The notes beneath the pieces were generated by a model that worked only from the letters and a program-made list of their open reading frames with translations, was not told the DNA's origin and ran no database searches. The position numbers and the translations under genes are program-made. Below, in pieces: positions 24,401-33,202 of a stretch of 64,000 nt of DNA. Positions within the stretch are counted from its first letter, which is position 1. Each line of letters starts with the position of its first letter. Origin of the DNA: Blastomussa wellsi (taxonomy: Eukaryota > Cnidaria > Anthozoa > Scleractinia > Plerogyridae); the NCBI GenBank assembly GCA_947652115.1, contig OX393567.1:17231674-17295673 (forward strand), in the 5' to 3' direction.

Positions 24401-27400
24401 GGGCTCTGGGGACGAGATTGTGAAATTGTTTTATAAAAATGGAATGACATGCGCAGTAAAGTGATTGTTAATTAATCACTTTCCTGTGCATGTCATTCCA
24501 TTTTTATCAAACAATTTCTGATTGCTGCAGTTTTTACAGATATATTCATGGTCGACAGGAAAGTTTCGTCGTGAATGAATTCACTAGTCAAACGTATTTT
24601 GCGTTGCACTCATTTACTTATAATGCATACACCTTCAGAAAAAGGCCCAACACTAAATTGGTCATTGAGTGTTCTTTTTTATCGGGCTAGTTTTGCTGAC
24701 CAAAAAAAATCCCCAATACGTCTATATCAAAACTGAAAAAAAAAAAAAACAACTCTCGCACGCATTGCATGCCTATGTTTATATAGATGCTCCCATATCA
24801 AAGACGTTCCTTCTATGAGAAAAATGTGAATATGAAAGACATTACTTTTTAGTTCAAAGAGAGAAATCTAGTGAAGCAAACTGAATGAAACCTTTCATGG
24901 AAGTTGTTCTATGCCAAAGGTATAAAACGTGGGGAGGACATTGTTTCAATCTGCAGGAAGTCGCTGGAATCAACGAACTAACAGATACTAAGGGGAAATT
25001 CTAAATTTTGACTGCAAAATATTCAACTCGCTTTTCTTCAAAAATGCTCTCAGAATTTTTTCATACTTTGCAGTGTTGAAGATCTATATGCATACCAGAA
25101 GGAATGTTGATTCGTTTTAAAAGTTTTGGTCTAGAAATCGAGAAAAATGCTGATTTTCAGTAGCTCGTGAGCTTGCCAAGAGTTTCTTCAAACTCAAAGC
25201 TGTTCCAAACAACTGCCCAAAAACATATCTTGATGAATTAGATAAGGTTGAAAGGCATCTAAATAAGGGGGTCGGTCGGTTTTCGATAGAATTAGAAGGA
25301 TCACCTGTAAAACTTTTCTTTAACGTTTTTTGGCAACCCAGCCTATGTCAGCAGTGAGGCCGGTAAGGGTGGCGGCATCCATGACTGTTTTCACGAGCTT
25401 GTTGTCGGACATGTTGGTTATAGAGAAGAGAAAAAATATTTAATTGAAATTATTCCTCACCTTCTTCTTCCTCAAATACTTCTTTGAAATGATCAGGATT
25501 TTTGGCTATCCAAAAGATAGTTTAATGCCCCCCAAATTAAGCCAATGCCTGAAATGGCTGCGATGCTTATCGCTAACTGTTGGAAGTCTGGTACTTTCCA
25601 CATTTTGTTATACAACATCATAAAATATATTCAAATGAATTTTACGCCACCTCTGGCTAATCCATCGGGTGAATGCCTTTTTTGGGCTGCGGTATTCTTG
25701 ATGGCTGCGGAGATGCTTGCATCCTCACCTGTGGCGTGGGTTCCGGTGCAGGTGCAGGTGCAGTAGCCGGTTCCTTTCTAAAAAAGGCTTTTATGTCTTC
25801 ACACTTGACATAAGTCGTAACAAGCGTAGCGCCAATTCCAATGATAGGAATCCATTGGGTTGTGCTGAGACCATTTGAGAGACCACCATTTCTGAGACCA
25901 CTTTGGAATCAGCTGCAGCGGGCTCTGGTGCAGTCTCTGGAACCGGCTCAGGAGCAGGCACAGATTTTTTTCATTCTCTCTTTCAGGTTGTTTGGTCAAC
26001 ATTGTGCAAAGGAATTGTTGAGCAAATATAATAATGCAAAGTAGTTATTCAATAGTTGGTGAGGAATGCTCAGTAATTTCTTCAGATTTTGCTTCGTACT
26101 TACTTTTCAAATGCTCATTAAAATCAATGTGTTTTGTGGTGATCAGCGCCGCGTTGGCCACAGCAAGAAAATGGCCGCACTTTAAAGCAATGTTGCCGGC
26201 CAGGTTGGAGAGCTCTTTGTTGATGATGTAGTCGTTTCTGAGTTCCTTTTGATAAGCATCGATGTCTTTGACGTCAACGGCCATTCCGACCGCTTTGGTC
26301 ACAAGAAAAATGAAGCTGTCGATCAAGCTGTCAGTTGTCTTTGCGCCCACGTATGTCTCGTACCGTTTGGTGTATTTCTCAACATCTTTGTCGCTCATGC
26401 GCTTCACCTGCTCGTGTGTTAACTGCACCCCGATGGCCAACTGCTCATGAAGAGCAGGAATATCAGGCCCGGGCCGAGCCTGGCACAACACCACCAGCTG
26501 GCCCGCTCGACGGCTCGGTTTCTAGCATGCTTAAAACTTCTGCGAACGCAAGGTCTTCTTCAGCCATTGTGTATAATAATCTTACAAATTCCGTTTTTTT
26601 AATTCAAAATAACTCAACCCTGTAGGGGTGCCGAAGCGAGAACACGAGATAAGCGAACTTTCACTCTTTCAGCTTTGAAATCAGACCTTTGTGCACATCC
26701 TGGGAGAGTTCGTCGGTGTAATCATCAAAGATAGCTTTTGTGGTCTTGGCTGCGGGGGCGATGGCCGTCACCACGATGATTGCCATGATGATCGCCGCCA
26801 CGTTTTCCCGGAAGGGGGCTGTTATGCTGGTCATCTTCTGTGTCAGCACCCAAACGCTGATGCCGATATGTCGAGCAGAAAAGGCAAGATTTACCAGCTG
26901 GCCTGTTCGCCCTTTCACATCTTTCGAGGCTGCACAGTCATCGAGGATTATGAGCATGTTGGTGCCCTCGAAAAGCTCACGAGCTTCAACCAAATTTCCA
27001 CCTCGTGTTGCATGCATATTATCACAAACATTCATGGATCATCTTCACCAATTCGGTGGTAGGTTTTGTTGTGCGCGAATGTCAGGCAGATGAGCATGAT
27101 GTAGTCGAACTTGCCACGAAAAGGGCCACAGATCTGGTCCACCACAAACCTTGATTTGCCTGAATTCGTTGGACCAACAATGAGAGCGTTGAACAGGATG
27201 TTGCTCGGCTTCATTTCTATATCAGTATTGCACAGATTCTAATTGCTGCCCCAATATGTTCATCTGCGAGTCAAAGATAACAAAGACGTGGCAGTTCACA
27301 TTGCCTGATCCACTGGTGTTCCTCTCGAGCTCAAGCTGGACCCCGTCTGTGGTGTTCACGAGGCGCGTGCCACTGCCGTGCATCGACTGATCTGCCATTG

Positions 27401-29944
27401 AGCGCAAATCGATGAAAAGCCCGAACTTGTCATCGGTGTAGAACTTCGTCAGATTCATGTGCGGCGTTTTTGTCTTGACAAATAAGCAATGACAAGAAAT
27501 GCCAAACCTGCAACTGCAACAGCTATTTTGTTCACATCATGTGACTCACTGCTGGAGCCAACCGTTGGCGTTGGTTCAGATTCTGTTTGCTCCATTGGAG
27601 TTTGCTCTTCTGCAGCTGTTTGGATCACAGGCGCTGGCTGTTTTTTTGCTGCCTTCGGATTTGAAGGGTGACTGTTTGGCGGGTTAATTTTCGATTTCCC
27701 GCCATCCATTAGCTGAAGCGCTGCATTTTTTGTGCTTTTGTTTACCCCGTCATTGACCCCCAGCTTCATACCTGGCGTCACTTGTTTGAGCTGGTTATTG
27801 TAGCCAACCGTGCTCTCTGTGTTAATTACCATCTGCGCGGGCATCAGCCAGACCCCCGGGCACACAGCAAGGTTGAGCCTTGGTTGGTATCTTTGAACTG
27901 ACTTGGCCAGATCCGTTTGCCTTATCGCGTCTTCCACCAAGACAAGGAACTCACTTTGCGCCTCCTTTGCACACCCCCCATGGGCCAACAGCCGCCTTGC
28001 ACCAACCGAGCACCCCCCGACAAGGGTTTTGTCCCTTTTTGTGACCTGTCACACAATACCACGCGTGACTGACTGTCACACAACATACATAGTATATCCG
28101 GAAGTCGAGAAATACACACTTCATCTGAAGACCATTATTTTCCTTTTTAAACCCCCCCCCCCCCAAAAAAAAAAATACGAAGTTCGCTTTACTCACTTCT
28201 GAAGATGAAGTGTTATTTGTCGACTTGCGGATATACTACTCAAACCGTGAACACTTGACATTTATTTTTACATGTTTTGTTATGATTATCCAATGAGAGT
28301 TCTTGACGTAGACCAAAGGATTAGTGTTTTAGCACCTAAGAAAACTAATTCTCTTGTTTATATGAATGGCTAATTACAACATTTGATGTTTGATGTTCAC
28401 GGTTCAAGTGTCCTCACTGTAGAATGTATTTGTTGTGGTTCAATTTTATCCTTAGCTTAATTTTTTCAATCCGGTTTATTTTTTTAAGCTACATTGTTTT
28501 TTATTTTTACCTATTAGAAAGTCATCCACCCCTCCCCTACTACCTGTCGTCCCTCTACCCCCTACCCAACCCTCTTCCCCCAACCTACATGATCTCTTTA
28601 CCCCTCACCATCTCTTTACCCCTGCCCCCTACAACATATGCTTTGTATGTGGTGACCAATGTGAGCCACTTAAATTAACCAGCTTTTAAAGCCTAAGCAG
28701 CAAAGGCCTAATAAAGCAAAATATTAAAATGTCTTTATTTGAGCTTGCGTAAAATGTCAAAGTTTCCTATTTGATTGGCATAGATCTAGTTGTTTCACAT
28801 GAACAGAGGGTTTTTGAAAAATTTACAGGTTTAACATTTAAGTCATCCAACCTTTCTAAACATTCTTGGCAGTAATCAGAAACATCATTTCTGAATAAAT
28901 TTTATTATTTTATTACTTGCAGTGTAACAAAAAGCGCATTATTGACTATCCAAACATGTGGGGATATCTTCGGGATCTGTACCAGACCAAGGGGATAGCC
29001 GAAACAGTAGATCCCGAACATATTCAAAAGCATTATCAGGTAAGTCAGCACTTTTTGAGAATATGAATGACTAAATTTCTTCTAATAATTATCATAATTT
29101 TGCTAACGTTCCCGGCCTAGTCAGCCACACCTTTGGTTTGTTTATATACGAGACTTTTAGTATAAAACAAAACAAGAAACTTGTCTAAACAAAAGAGGTC
29201 ACCATGAAACTGCTTAAATTATTGTACAGACTTCCCTTAATGCAGTTTACAGCTATGCAATAAGATTCTGCTTCACAAAACAATTTTATTAATTTTGATG
29301 GGATCCGTAAATGGCAGATAAAAGGCGTGGCTGACTAGGGCTCCGTAATTTTTGGTGGAGGCATGGTTGCATAACGGTAAGCATGCTAGACTGCAGATGG
29401 AGTGAACTGGTCAGCCCTGGTTAGAGTTATCAGGCTGTGTTCTTGGACAAAGTAGTTGCCTCTACAGTGCCTCCCTCTTCCCAGCAGCTGGTGTCAACGT
29501 AGGCACTAAAGGTTATCTTTGATGAACAGTCATCCTATCCCACTACTGCATATAAGTCACTTTATGATACAAAATGACAATGTGTTAGTGCCATTAATCA
29601 TTTATACCTCCCTTGTGGAAGTGATTTTTGCTAAAGACCCCACAACCCCTTGGAAATTCTAATTAAGCTTCATACATTTTGGGTATACACAGTCAAATTG
29701 GTCACAATTTTGTGGCCATTGTAAATATTCACTGAACTATAAGTTGATGTATTGCAGTTCTGTGAATGCAGTGCACTGTTGCCAAACAGCTCTCATTTCT
29801 TAGGCAACATATATAATAGTTACCTCATATATGATCCTTTGTTTGCCATTTTCACTGCAGCAAAGTCACTTGAAGATTAATCCATATGGTATTGTGGCTA
29901 TCGGCCCAGACTTGGACTTCAACAAGCCTCATGACCGACAGTAA
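15433..29944 (+). CDS. Glutathionyl-hydroquinone reductase, Xi-class GST (paralogue 1)
   Basis: Five exons, 15433-15974, 18693-18786, 19629-19745, 28923-29039 and 29861-29944, give 317 residues with GT-AG junctions and consistent phase. Residue 52 is the Cys of SLACPWAHR, the signature catalytic motif of ECM4/YqjG (Xi) glutathione transferases, which reduce glutathionylated hydroquinones and benzoquinones. Exon 2 encodes [17 protein letters not shown] and exon 3 [19 protein letters not shown], both typical of the C-terminal all-helical domain. No signal peptide, so a cytosolic enzyme is expected. The ATG at 15433 aligns with the paralogue's start. Intron 3 (9.2 kb) hosts a virus-derived island, and intron 1 a LINE with nested MITEs. 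Nothing in the coding sequence is broken. Confidence 0.9.
16728..16840. repeat. Small MITE with TTATATAATA inverted ends
   Basis: The left end, TTATATAATAACC, and the right end, ATTATTATATAA, are inverted, with GCGCGCG/CGCGCGT just inside. It is inserted in the LINE fragment next to a second foldback. Confidence 0.55.
16841..17021. repeat. Foldback element, ~80-bp arms
   Basis: GCAATAGACCACAAGTTTCT at the left is matched by its exact complement at the right end (17002-17021). The arms pair through GGTTTATAAGCTGATAAACC and on to the AACATCCC region, with a short GC-rich loop. Confidence 0.8.
18140..18245 (-). mobile_element. SINE tail fragment, antisense
   Basis: GGAGCTTATCCTGG, CTAGGAGTGTTTCTACT and CCCCTGGATGGGATG match the tail of the 53010-53300 SINE in reverse complement. 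It lies in intron 1 of the first reductase gene. Confidence 0.6.
19780..20240. mobile_element. Non-autonomous repeat in intron 3
   Basis: Includes a GTGTAACACCAGT tandem near 19838-19870 and an inverted pair, GTAATCATACAGTTTTTC / GAAACCGTATGATTATC, around 20063-20230. No protein frame. I read it as a non-autonomous transposon, but its borders are approximate. Confidence 0.45.
20429..20949. repeat. Left palindromic end block
   Basis: Begins AGTAGTATATCC and ends ATATACTACT. The arms carry GAAGTCGACAAATAACACTT and GGTCTTCAGATGAAGTG, with an inner TACGAAGTTTGC/CACTTCGTATTTTGG hairpin. It is interrupted by a 340-bp MITE. The right end of the island has a matching but shorter block. Confidence 0.65.
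20492..20831. repeat. MITE inside the left end block
   Basis: Inverted ends GGCCATTTCCAGTCCATACT and GGCAATTTCCAGTCCGTACT (other strand) with a TTTAAA duplication at 20486-20491 and 20832-20837. The right block of the island shows the uninterrupted TTTTTAAACCCCC sequence, so this insertion came after the island's ends formed. Confidence 0.75.
21385..25260. repeat. Nest of foldback elements within the island
   Basis: Outer arms 21560-21945 and 24775-25165 are inverted copies of about 390 bp (shared GATGCTCCCATATCAAAGAC, GAAGCAAACTG and CAGGAAGTCGCTGGAATCAA blocks). Inside lie foldbacks at 22101-22566 (GACAGGTGGTTTATTTCAGA arms), 23346-24065 (GTTACCGATCACACGC arms), 24351-24420 (CAATCTCGTCCCCAGAGCCC arms) and 24423-24517 (ATAAAAATGGAATGACATG arms). 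No supported gene. Confidence 0.65.
25320..25412 (-). CDS. Small island-encoded protein, 30 aa
   Basis: A short frame beginning MSDNKLVKTVMDAATLTGLT and ending AKKR, with a weakly hydrophobic centre. It is in the same orientation and spacing as the neighbouring island frames, which is the only support. Function unknown; possibly a small virion or membrane component. Confidence 0.3.
   Translation of the reverse strand: MSDNKLVKTVMDAATLTGLTADIGWVAKKR
25493..25603 (-). CDS. Small single-pass membrane protein, 36 aa
   Basis: Starts MWKVPDFQQ, followed by a hydrophobic segment (LAISIAAISGIGLIWGAL) and a short polar tail. Co-oriented with the ATPase remnant. Small membrane proteins are common in Polinton-like viruses, but I cannot name this one. 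Confidence 0.35.
   Translation of the reverse strand: MWKVPDFQQLAISIAAISGIGLIWGALNYLLDSQKS
25657..26002 (-). pseudogene. Pro/Ala-rich membrane protein remnant, frameshifted
   Basis: One frame gives a Pro/Glu/Ala-rich stretch (VPAPEPVPETAPEPAAADS). A second frame continues with a membrane segment (WIPIIGIGATLVTTYV) and another Pro/Ala-rich tail (PATAPAPAPEPTPQ). The change of frame near 25850 suggests an indel in a once-continuous gene. Function unknown. Confidence 0.35.
26045..26567 (-). pseudogene. Island protein of unknown function, N-terminal frameshift
   Basis: The main frame (149 codons, 26045-26494) contains LTHEQVKRMSDKDVEKYTKR and ends in an Ala-rich helical region (CGHFLAVANAALITTKHID). 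An upstream frame starting at 26567 (MAEEDLAFAEVLSML) runs into it but in a different register, with the switch near 26475. Predicted mostly helical. Probably a structural or accessory protein of the mobile virus-like element. I recognise the pattern only as recurring near such ATPases. Confidence 0.4.
26661..27214 (-). pseudogene. Packaging-type ATPase remnant (FtsK/HerA-like, A32 class), broken
   Basis: The first segment holds a Walker A, VGPTNSGKS, about 14 residues from the start. The second holds a Walker B, MLIILDDCAASKD, followed by LVNLAFSARH and a sensor-like SVWVLTQKMTSI. This layout is typical of genome-packaging ATPases in Polinton-like viruses, which pump DNA into capsids. A TGA at about 27032-27034 separates the segments and a second frame change lies near 26975, so the gene is dead. 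This is the best evidence that the island is virus-derived. Confidence 0.6.
27222..27458 (-). CDS. Possible C-terminal jelly-roll capsid segment, 78 aa
   Basis: Beta-rich sequence with FIDLRSM, HGSGTRL and NVNCHVFVIFDSQMNI. The spacing recalls the last strands of double-jelly-roll capsid proteins encoded next to packaging ATPases. It starts at its own ATG, overlaps the preceding stop by 4 bases, and lacks the much longer N-terminal part expected for a capsid protein. It is therefore either a remnant or an unrelated small beta protein. Confidence 0.35.
   Translation of the reverse strand: MNLTKFYTDDKFGLFIDLRSMADQSMHGSGTRLVNTTDGVQLELERNTSGSGNVNCHVFVIFDSQMNILGQQLESVQY
27455..27988 (-). CDS. Island protein with C-terminal membrane anchor, 177 aa
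   Basis: The soluble N-terminal two-thirds contains RYQPRLNLAVCPGVWLMPAQ. A Pro/Glu/Thr-rich linker follows, then a single hydrophobic segment (IAVAVAGLAFLVIAYL) and a basic tail (SRQKRR). Intact. A tail-anchored virion or membrane protein is plausible, with no family recognised. It lies first in the minus-strand cluster, next to the right end block. Confidence 0.4.
   Translation of the reverse strand: MAHGGCAKEAQSEFLVLVEDAIRQTDLAKSVQRYQPRLNLAVCPGVWLMPAQMVINTESTVGYNNQLKQVTPGMKLGVNDGVNKSTKNAALQLMDGGKSKINPPNSHPSNPKAAKKQPAPVIQTAAEEQTPMEQTESEPTPTVGSSSESHDVNKIAVAVAGLAFLVIAYLSRQKRRT
28091..28240. repeat. Right palindromic end block
   Basis: Begins AGTATATCCGGAAGTCGAG and ends GGATATACTACT. It shares the TCTTCAGA/TGAAGTG arms with the left block but has lost part of one arm and gained C and A runs (28151-28175). 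It marks the right end of the island. Confidence 0.65.
28425..28900. other. Intronic DNA with a C/T-rich patch
   Basis: 28515-28640 is a pyrimidine-rich low-complexity stretch with repeated CTCTTTACCCCT. The rest is plain intron 3 sequence before exon 4 of the first reductase gene. Confidence 0.5.
29355..29505 (+). mobile_element. Diverged SINE head in intron 4
   Basis: A tRNA-like start (GGCATGGTTGCATAACGGTA) is followed by a box-B-like CTGGTTAGAGTTA and then the family's GTGTTCTTGGACAAAGTAG segment. Diverged from the 53010 copy. Confidence 0.5.
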
Positions 29945-29989
29945 TGATCTAATCATTTTGTTATCAAATTTCACATTAGAATATTTACA

Positions 29990-30830
29990 CCTGACTAAAC
30001 GTGGCTAGCTAGCTATATAGTTAGTTACCTTATTACAAGATATTGCAAAATTAAAATGTCGCAAAATATACGAACTCCGAAATCGTGAAATTGTAATTGT
30101 AATAAGGTATTGCTATTTCAATATTATTTAAATGGCCTAGGTTGTTTAGGTCTGGTGTCCATCTATACTAACTTTGGTGTAGATTATATTTATTAATGTA
30201 AGCTTACATTTTTTGGTCAGACAAAATTGTTGATGACACTGTATAGCATTTAACAAACAAAAAGCCTTGTCTTGAGTATGCTTTGCTCTGTTATCAAGCA
30301 CACAAAGAAGTGACGAGAGCACGAAAGAAGTGATACAAAAGTTGCTTTCATCAATTTTACCTGCACCATAATTATGTAGCTAAAACAATATCGTTGTGGA
30401 AATTTCATTTTCCGCAATTAGTGTTTCACAGTGTGTGCATGGATACAACTTTTGTCATGGAACTGTTGGTATATTTGAAAGAGTTTGTTTTCGCAAAAAT
30501 GGCAACTCGTTTGCATTCCAAGGAAATAATTTGGGGGAAAGATGTTTTTTTCCATACCGTGAAGTTTGAATGTACCTTTAACGAGTTTTCAATAAACTGA
30601 TTTGATTTTTATTTTGTGTAGAAACTGGTTTATTGTGGTCTAATTTAGCAACTTTCGTAGCAACCTTTTTTTGTTGGAAGTTGGAAGTGTTCAGGTGGAT
30701 AAATTTACCTGTTTTTAATTAGAACATTATACAATTATAAAACAATGTAAAAGCTGGCATACTCCTGGTGGGGCCAGGGGGGAGTGGGCTATGGCAGAAG
30801 GCTCCTCCCTGAAAGGGGTACTAACTCTTA
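29990..30830. other. Intergenic DNA after reductase paralogue 1
   Basis: A small inverted repeat lies at 30024-30112 (TTACCTTATTACAA/TTGTAATAAGGTA). AATAAA at about 30590 could serve as a late polyadenylation signal, but none is certain. No gene seen. Confidence 0.4.
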
Positions 30831-33200
30831 CTTACTTACTTACCGGGCGTGTGGCACCGGGGCCTACACGACGCCCGCCACCACCGCAATTTCTGACCAT
30901 TTCTCACGGCCGAAGATCCAAGACAATCAAAATACGGCCTAAAATCTGCATGCGGAGGTAAACGTATTCTCACTTGACCTCTCTCGGCAGAGGAAAGCAA
31001 CAGCCGAAAATTAGTCCCGAACAGCGGCTGGTAATGGAGCCTAAAAATTAGCCTGTGTACATCCACCTCCGTCCCTAAAAAATGAAACTCGAGGGGAGGG
31101 TATGTCTGTACACGATTTACCGAAAATATTTGCGTAGGTGTCATTCAAGAAACAAAACTGTACCACTGAGGAAAGAGTACCACACCTCCGCAGATGAAAA
31201 TGATTGCATCAAATCAAATGCCGGCCACCCCAGAAGTCAAGCCCGGATCGTTGGCCAAAATGTCCATGAGGGGGGACGGTGAACCATTTGCCCAAATAAA
31301 TTCTCCCAAGTTGCCTTGCCCAAATTTTCTCATGCTGCCCATAAAATCTGATTTGCCCAAAATTTGGGCAAAAGCGCTAAAGCGCTAAAATTGTGGGTAA
31401 GACTTTGAAGCATTTTCCGTGTCAATGTTAACAGTGAGTTTACGTTGGAAGAAAAAGACGTGAAGACTCGACCTTGGATATCGTTTTATTTCTTTCAAAA
31501 AACTTTTTCCAAAATTTGAGTTTCTATAAAACTCAGGGTGTGGCTTATCTGCGGGTGATTACGGTACATTATTAGCTTACATTGAATATAAAAACTGCTG
31601 TCCACGGGAAAATAATGAAGAATATAGGATCTTGTCAGAATTTCTGCATCAAATTGGCTATTTTTTGGCTGCTAGAAGCAGTAATTTGTTCTAGATTCCA
31701 TGCAGTCCATCCAGGCGGTGTGTTCGGATGTCTCATTAAATTTTCAGTATATATTGCCCAAAAGCAGTACTGTGCAAAATATGCAAACTGCAGACAAGGC
31801 TTATCAATGTTGTAAAACGTTCCATAAAGTAAAACTTTATAAAGTAAAACTTCATTAAGTAAACTAACCTATGTCAGCTAACCTGCGATAATGCCTTCCC
31901 TCCCTACTTATCATCTCTGGGAAGGAGGGCATGATACATTTCCTGTACGGATCGCATGTAAAAAGAGCCAGATTTTGGCTTTTTATCTGATTGGTCGAGA
32001 AACAATGCTTATGTCGTGCTTGTGTTCTCATTGGCTTAAGGTAAGACGATTTTTATTTTCATTTAAATTGCTACATTTTCAAAGGATACACAAACAATCG
32101 TTATTTTCCCCATACAAATCCTTATAAATTTGCAAATCGCTCGAGTCACGTAACAACACAAAGGTCAACATACAAAGAGCTGCTCATATATTGAGCTTGG
32201 GCTACTTGTGCTTGGACAGCGTTTTCAAAAAGTTCCGTTTTCGGTGACCGAAAACGCCGTTTTAGTGTGGACGGAAGGCCAATCCGGAGAAAAAAAGTTG
32301 CGCTTTTAGATTTATCCAGATTAGTGTGGACGTAGCCTAAGAGGGACAAGTGGCTCTGGGGACGAGAATGATGGAACACACTCTTCCGGAATGGAACTTC
32401 CCAACGGGAATTTCCGGGAATTTTTTGTAAATGGTAAACGCCCAAAGTATGTTTACAAGTTCGAACGATTGTAACGATTTAGCTGAAACCCTGACAAATT
32501 TGCGGCATAATTCTCAAAAGGCCGAGCACAGAGAGCGTTTTTAAACGCTTACAAGACGCGTAATTTGTTTGCGTTGAGATGTTTTGGTGTTTAGCCCAAA
32601 GGGTTTTTCAAATAATTTCAAAGGTGTTTACCGGTAAATTAAAAATACGTTAATCGCCCGCGTTATAAACTAGTCTCCTACGCAGCCGTTATTAGGGGAT
32701 TGCGAGTGGTAACGCAATCCCTAATAACACCTGCGTAGGAGGCTAGTTATAAACCCACTCGAATGTTGTTATAGAAATGATTCGTTTTAGTTACTGAAAT
32801 AATCCCGCGAACACCATTTCAACCTTCTTCCAAATAAAGTTTCATTTTAATACGCGTACACGCGAGGAAGTTTTTTTAAATATAGTCGTTGCGTGTCCAA
32901 CGAGTTAAGCCAATTAACTGCAGTGGTTTTGACAGCTGACTTAGGAGGCGGATGGCGACCGGTTCAATAAATACATCAGGCGTAATGTTTTTCTTCTTCA
33001 TCAGTTAAAAAAAGAAAACGTCTAAAAAAAATTGCCTGATCTGTCAGCCTACCTGCCAGACCTGCTAGTTGCAAAAGGTAGCATTCTGGTTGATTTGGGA
33101 ACCGCTCCCATCAACCCCTGCGAGCATGTGTACTCGCGTGCCAAACAAATAGAGCACAAAAACACCTGCTGTCCTCTTGATGAAAGTAATCGCTTCTAAA
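30831..33200. other. Intergenic DNA between the reductase paralogues
   Basis: Contains an unrecognised 102-codon antisense frame (30836-31144), a diverged GAGGGCATGA hairpin (31878-31935), and a foldback at 32662-32753. Nothing else could be supported as a gene. The last 250 bp upstream of 33203 presumably hold the promoter of paralogue 2, but no TATA or initiator is clear. Confidence 0.4.
32662..32753. repeat. Foldback, ~42-bp arms
   Basis: TCTCCTACGCAG...GTTATTAGGGGATTGCG pairs with CGCAATCCCTAATAAC...CTGCGTAGGAG around a short AGTGGTAA loop. Confidence 0.75.
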
Positions 33201-33202
33201 CC

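Larger units (their letters stand above)
20429..28240. mobile_element. Decayed Polinton-like / virus-derived island
   Basis: Both ends carry AGTAGTATATCC (20429 on +, 28240 on -), starting AG as Polintons do, with CAAAC repeated outside both ends. Inner blocks near 21093-21230 and 27975-28085 are also inverted copies (GTGTGACAG, GGTCACAAA, GCGGCTGT.GGCCCA). Minus-strand frames between 25320 and 27988 include a broken packaging ATPase and small membrane proteins. No polymerase or integrase is visible, so the island is non-autonomous. It was probably reduced by deletion and later insertions (21.4-25.2 kb). Confidence 0.6.
20409..28421. repeat. TIR MITE split by the virus-like island
   Basis: The left end TACAGTGTGGACACTCAAAC (20409-20428) is complementary to GGTTCAAGTGTCCTCACTGTA at the right (28401-28421), and the inner right flank begins CAAACCGTGAACACTTGAC (28241-28259). 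Removing 20429-28240 rejoins a roughly 200-bp hairpin element. A similar hairpin family lies at 40278-40509. Confidence 0.6.

Noticed and set aside
30836..31144. 102-codon antisense frame between the reductase genes
   Set aside because: Arg- and Pro-rich with no recognisable domain, no splice partners and no neighbouring element ends. Kept only as a note.
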